NCBI GenBank assembly: GCA_951799445.1
Contig: OX637293.1
Coordinates: forward strand, 16,926,001 to 16,990,000
Length of the DNA: 64,000 nucleotides
Direction: 5' to 3'
Origin: Pseudisothecium myosuroides
Taxonomy: Eukaryota > Streptophyta > Bryopsida > Hypnales > Lembophyllaceae
Shown piece by piece: positions 59,793-64,000 of this stretch. Position 1 is the first letter of the stretch, and every line of letters starts with the position of its first letter. Under the pieces are notes generated by a model. The model worked only from the letters and a program-made list of their open reading frames with translations, did no database searches and was not told where the DNA came from. The translations under genes were made by a program, and so were the position numbers.

Positions 59793-60560
59793 AACCTCGC
59801 AGGAGTGGTTGCAGAGTATATCTCTAGCCCGGATGAGATCCGGAAGCAAGAAGCGGAGATACGACGACTCCAAGAAGAGAATGAGTCGTTGAAGACGGAA
59901 CTGTTGTTCCTGAAGGAGGACATGGCCACCACACGAGAGATGGCAGAGTCTACCCGGAAAGTAGCCGAGGACGTGAAGGCCACTTTTGGGGCAACCGGAG
60001 AAGCCGTCACCAAGTCAAAGCTGTTTGGCGAGGGAGTCCTCAAGGACAAGAAGATATCCGGAACCAGGTTGGTCCTGATTTTGACGGACTGCTCCGAGAA
60101 GGTGGAATTGGTGATGGTGGAAGCACGGGAGGCAGCAAACCGGATGGAGGAGAGCAGCCGAAAGCTGAACGGAGTGACGTTGTCATGGTCGTTCCATCTG
60201 TCCGACCTTTCAATGCCCGGGTCTTTTCTGAACGTGGGCATTCAGACGGAAGGAAAGGAGGGAACTCCCCAATCAAAGAAGAGTGGGAGGAAGCTCGCCA
60301 ACACCATCAACTTAGATTCGTCACCGGATCTCCCAGATCGTGAAACCGGGGAGCGGAACCGGAATCTGACGGACGTCTTCAAACAGCTTGGAGCGGAAAA
60401 TCCTAAGAGTCCCACACTGAACCAGGGACAGGATCAAAGTATGGATCTGACCCCGGATCAGGGTGCAGATCAAGGTCTAGATCAGAGCGTGGACCAAGGC
60501 GGAGACCAAGTCATGGACAAAGGAACGGATCAAGGAGTAGATCCAGTTATGTTAGGATAG
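59793..60560 (+). pseudogene. Cluster member 3: C-terminal half only (coiled coil, KLF region, DQ repeats)
   Basis: The open frame has no plausible ATG start. A good acceptor, CTCGCAG, ends at 59793, so this is probably a 3' exon or a truncated copy. It reads a coiled coil (DEIRKQEAEIRRLQEENESL), then GEAVTKSKLFGEGVLKDKKI, aligned with NVINKAKLFDEEIHK of member 2, then SEKVELVMVEAREAANRMEE. It closes with a tetrapeptide repeat of DQxx type (about 11 units, 60425-60550) before TAG. Together with the N-terminal half at 54930-55685 it would make one full-length family protein, so the two may be pieces of one gene split by the insertion of member 2. Confidence 0.5.
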
Positions 60561-62024
60561 ATAGGAATTAGTTTTGTAAATATTTGTTAGTTAGGACCGG
60601 ACCAAATTTGATCCGGTGTGTCTGGTCTGGATCGGATGTTTTCCGGTCTGGCCGGCTCGGCGAGGACCGAAAGTTCCGCGCGGACTTTCTGGGGCCCTTT
60701 TTGTTGACTTTTGAGTTTTAAAGTGTATATTAGTCAGTCTCTGCGAAGGAGACTGGGAGTCTTTTCTCGTGAGTTTTTGTGTGTTTTCTATTGATTTCTT
60801 GTTGTACGTCTCTCCCGCGCGTGGCAGGGTTGTTTTGGTGAGGAGTTAGGAAAATGTATGCAGATTCTAGAGAGATTTCTCCCCTTAGTGTGTTTGTTTT
60901 ACTCTTATGTGCATGTGAGTGGGTATTCTAAGTGTTGGGAGTGAATTTCAGTTCCTTAGCACCTCTACAGTTCACGATTCCGGGCAAGAAAGCCGTTGTT
61001 AGGCTAGGCGGATAGGGAAGGAGTCCTTAGTCGCGCTAGAGCTCCTGGATAGGAAATCCGGTTGAGTGTCCGATCTCCCGTGAGGTCTCGCTGCCCTAGT
61101 TGGTAAACGGAAGGACTTTAGTTGATGTTGGAACAGACGGGTTCACTTGTAACCACCTAACTTCGCACGGAGGGAACTTGGCATCAAGGTCGTTGTAGTA
61201 TGAGAGGATCGTATGGAGGGTCTTTGTGTGACCTGCAAACCGGATCGCTGTCCGGGTGGCTGTGAGAGATCAAACCAGATCCGAGATAGTGTAGGAAGTA
61301 GTGGGTTAGAGAAGTGGGTCTTCAGCCACTATAAGTCACGGAAGGAGTGGCGGGCCTGCCACTCTCAAAAGCAAGCAGCAAACCCTCTGATGGTGAAGCA
61401 GAGGCAAAACTAAACCGATGTGGAGTGAGAGTACATGTGAGAGGACCGGATCGGATTGGTCCAGAAGAGTTCCAGCATCCGAAATTGTAGGATCTCGGGT
61501 TGTGGTAGTTTTACAGGACCGAATAGCTTGACAGACCGGAAGAGATAGAGAGAGGTCTGGTCGTTGTTTTCGGTGTGTTGTTGTTTCCGGTTTTAGATCT
61601 AGGACCGGAAAGTAGAAATTGGAGACTGGCTGAGCTTAAGTTGGGAATAGAGCTTGACACTTCACAGAATCTCGTGGGTTCGATCTTTAGAGTCATTTTG
61701 TTATGCTTTAGAGTGGTTTTTGGGAGTATAACAGGGAATTTACTTACTCTGTGCTGCGACATTTTTCGATTCAAGTTTTGTTGTCATTTGGAAGGTGGCT
61801 ATGGAGTGTGAGTTGTGAGCGTGAGTGTTTAAAGTAAATTGAATTTTTAAGTGTGTCAAACCAAGATTTTAGAATAAAAATCAAAATTGGGTTGGTGTGG
61901 CAAGCAATGGCCTAACCTTGTAATGTTTGATTTTTGTGTCGATGGTTTTTGGTTCAAAGTTTGATGTGAGTTTTTTCCAAAGCAAGCTTGAATTTTTCCC
62001 TTTGGACTCCCTGGACTTCCTGGA
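60561..62024. other. 3' flank of member 3 and spacer
   Basis: 60561-61560 is the duplicated 3' flank type described for member 2. The CCGG-rich composition fades by about 61600. No gene recognised. Confidence 0.45.
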
Positions 62025-62160
62025 CTCCCCAGCAACCTTTGTGACCTTCCCTAGCAGTCCTTGCGACCTTCCCCAGCGACCCGGCAAACTCCCCAGCGAC
62101 CCCGGCAACTCCCTAGTGACCTCGGCAAACTCCCCAGCGACCCCGGCAACTCTTTAGGGA
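62025..62160 (+). repeat. Minisatellite, unit CTCCCCAGCGACCCCGGCAA
   Basis: About six units of 16-21 bp, best preserved in the second half; the C-rich strand is the + strand. Confidence 0.8.
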
Positions 62161-62197
62161 CTCCTTGAGCCGACACGTGGCCCTTCCCTGTGGTGGC

Positions 62198-62318
62198 CTT
62201 GTTTGTTTCTGATGGCTGACTGCTGTCTTGTTTATTTCTGATGGCTGACTGCTGGTCTTGTTTATTTCTAATGGCTGGATCACTGGTCTTGTTTATTTCT
62301 GATTGCTGGACTACTGGT
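62198..62318 (+). repeat. Minisatellite, four units of about 30 bp
   Basis: Units begin CTTGTTTATTTCTGATGGCT and continue GACTGCTGGT, with few changes between copies. Confidence 0.85.
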
Positions 62319-64000
62319 CCTAAATTGCATCTAAACAAAACTAAACGCTGGTCCTTAACTAAAAAACAAACAACTAAATGATAAAATAAAATAAAATAAA
62401 TTAAACTAAATGGAAGAAAACTTACTAACTAAATAACTCAGATTTCAAACTGACTAAAGATTTTTGGCTTTTTCGGTATGATGACTAAGCAAGGTGACTA
62501 AACTAAGTGTTTTTTGGGATTTTTGGGATAATCTAAGCAAAATAAAACTAAACTAAAGGTTTTTGGGGATTTTTGGAATGATCTAAATAAAATAAAACTA
62601 AACTAAACAAAGACTAAATCATCAACAAGAATTCATAACTTTAGCAATGGAAATGAAAAGCAAATGAGAAAATTTCGGTGGAAGAAAGGGAGCCACTGAG
62701 TGTGGATTCTTAGCTTAAGTAGCCAACACATCGAGGGTTTTTTCCCAATTATTCCTTTCCTTTTTCAAGTATTCAAGGTAAATTTTGTTTAAAGTGAAAG
62801 CTTCGCCGTGCGAGGGCAACCCCAGGCTAAACTCGTGCAATGTGGCCCAAAAAATGTTCAGGAATGTTTCAACCTTTAAATGAGGTGCACATGACAGTGC
62901 TTAAACCAAAAATTAAGGACTAAAAGAATTCCCAAGGTGTCAAATAGTTTTAATTCCTAAATGAGGTACACATGACAGTGTTTAAACCGAAATTTAAGAA
63001 TTATGTCACACCAAATTTTGTTATACAACGAAGTTTGGCCGATATTTTGAGTGTTAGAATCTTTTGGTGAAGATTAGCTTCACCGCTTTAAGAATTTTGA
63101 CTCGATGGCTGTTGCAAAACATAAATTTAGTACACAAACAAGCTATGCAAGTTTTGGGGAATAAAACCTCCCAAAAGTATGATTTTAGTGTAGTTTTGAT
63201 GGTTGAAAAGGGAACCCCGAGTCCTCTAACCAAATCCTCCACTAAAAGAAAGTAAAGAAAGCAAAATGAGCAAAAGATGATCAAATTTTGGTCTAACTAA
63301 ATGTTTCCGTCAAAGCTGGTAAGCAAATTGAACAAAAGAGAGCTCGGGTGGGTCAGTCTTTGTACATTTTGTGCACCACATGCGACGAGGGGGTATTTTT
63401 TGGGGGGCTATTTACCTCCAAAGCACCATTAAAAGGATCCCTATAATTAGTTAATTTTGAAAAATGACCCATTTTATTGCACTCTATCATTACTTATATT
63501 CCCAAGGTCAATGCATTTTTTTGTAGGCTATATTCATTATAGGTAAAAAAATTTAACTAAAAGTAATGTGAAAGTAAAATTGTTACAAAAAAAGTTCCAA
63601 AAAATGAGATTGGAATTCAACCTATCTTCTTGCTTTCTCAAACAATGATCAAACTTCAATGTGGTCATGCATACAGAACGAACATGAAAAATAGTTTGTA
63701 GTTAAAATTCAATCTAAGCTGCATGGGTATCTTACTTTCAGAAGTGTGAAATAACCAAGGAAAACAAGAGAATTAGGCTTCCAAAGAGACAAACACAAAC
63801 ACATCAAAGTCAAACTTCATTTAGGGAGAAGACTTGCCCGAATTTGTCATTTACATGTGTTAAAAAACACAAGGCAATGTCTGGATTTTAATAAAAATAA
63901 AAACCAGCTTCTACTACACTGAAACCCTAAGCTCAGAAATCACCTTGCAATTCCTTCAAATTGCTTCCATGATTGTTCTCACTTTTGAATTGTGACCACT
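62319..64000. other. AT-rich DNA, no gene
   Basis: A short duplicated stretch (TTTTTGGGATTTTTGG type) lies at about 62510-62570 and a second (AAATGAGGT(G/A)CACATGACAG) at about 62877 and 62952. Otherwise nothing recognisable up to the window end. Confidence 0.45.

Noticed and set aside
54460..61560. LTR retrotransposon explaining the cluster
   Set aside because: Similar flanks occur only behind members 2 and 3. I saw no paired LTRs, primer-binding site, reverse transcriptase or integrase, so the data fit segmental duplication better, although a gag-only origin is not excluded.
62025..62318. Evenly spaced repeats that might suggest a CRISPR array
   Set aside because: Units are directly adjacent with no unique spacers; these are minisatellites in a eukaryotic genome.

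Overview
The window looks like nuclear DNA of a land plant, most likely a non-seed plant such as a bryophyte; this is inferred. It holds spliced genes for conserved eukaryotic proteins (UFM1, prefoldin subunit 4, a plant BTB/POZ protein, and a C2-domain MCTP membrane tether of a plant-specific architecture). Introns have GT-AG borders and are mostly 80-600 bp. Intergenic DNA is AT-rich and full of short inverted-repeat elements. The MCTP gene has 14 exons, whereas the well-known angiosperm MCTP genes are mostly intronless, which argues against a flowering plant. No tRNA, rRNA, CRISPR array or bacterial-style operon was seen.

Layout. 0-30.5 kb is the gene-bearing part: UFM1 (+), an intronless phytanoyl-CoA-dioxygenase-like gene (+), prefoldin subunit 4 (-), a 905-residue BTB/POZ protein (+), and a 933-residue MCTP (-) lying tail to tail with the BTB gene. 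Between them lie small TA-flanked inverted-repeat elements and a tandem array (12.2-13.6 kb). 30.5-50.3 kb has no intact gene. It is a nest of non-autonomous DNA elements: six copies of a roughly 0.9 kb family flanked by TTAA or close variants, four copies of a 272 bp-type MITE (two of them split by TTAA-element insertions), four copies of an AGGTAGGAGG-ended MITE, three unrelated elements with TA-flanked CAGT...ACTG ends (including a 1.4 kb foldback), a second copy of the tandem array, and a decayed LINE fragment.

50.3-54.6 kb holds a transposase-like exon broken by one stop codon. 54.6-61.6 kb is a compositional island rich in CCGG and GGATCC words. It carries three partial or broken members of a protein family I cannot name: a conserved N-terminal core, an acidic tract, a coiled coil and a KLF-containing region. 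The first member has only the N-terminal half. The second is full length but interrupted by five in-frame stops, all TAG, and one frameshift. The third has only the C-terminal half. The last 2.4 kb holds two minisatellites and plain AT-rich DNA.

The genes do not form one pathway. UFM1 (protein modification), prefoldin (chaperone delivery), a BTB protein (probable CUL3 adaptor) and MCTP (ER-plasma membrane and plasmodesmal tethering) are ordinary housekeeping neighbours. The least explained parts are the TTAA element family, the 1.4 kb foldback and the 54.6-61.6 kb cluster.
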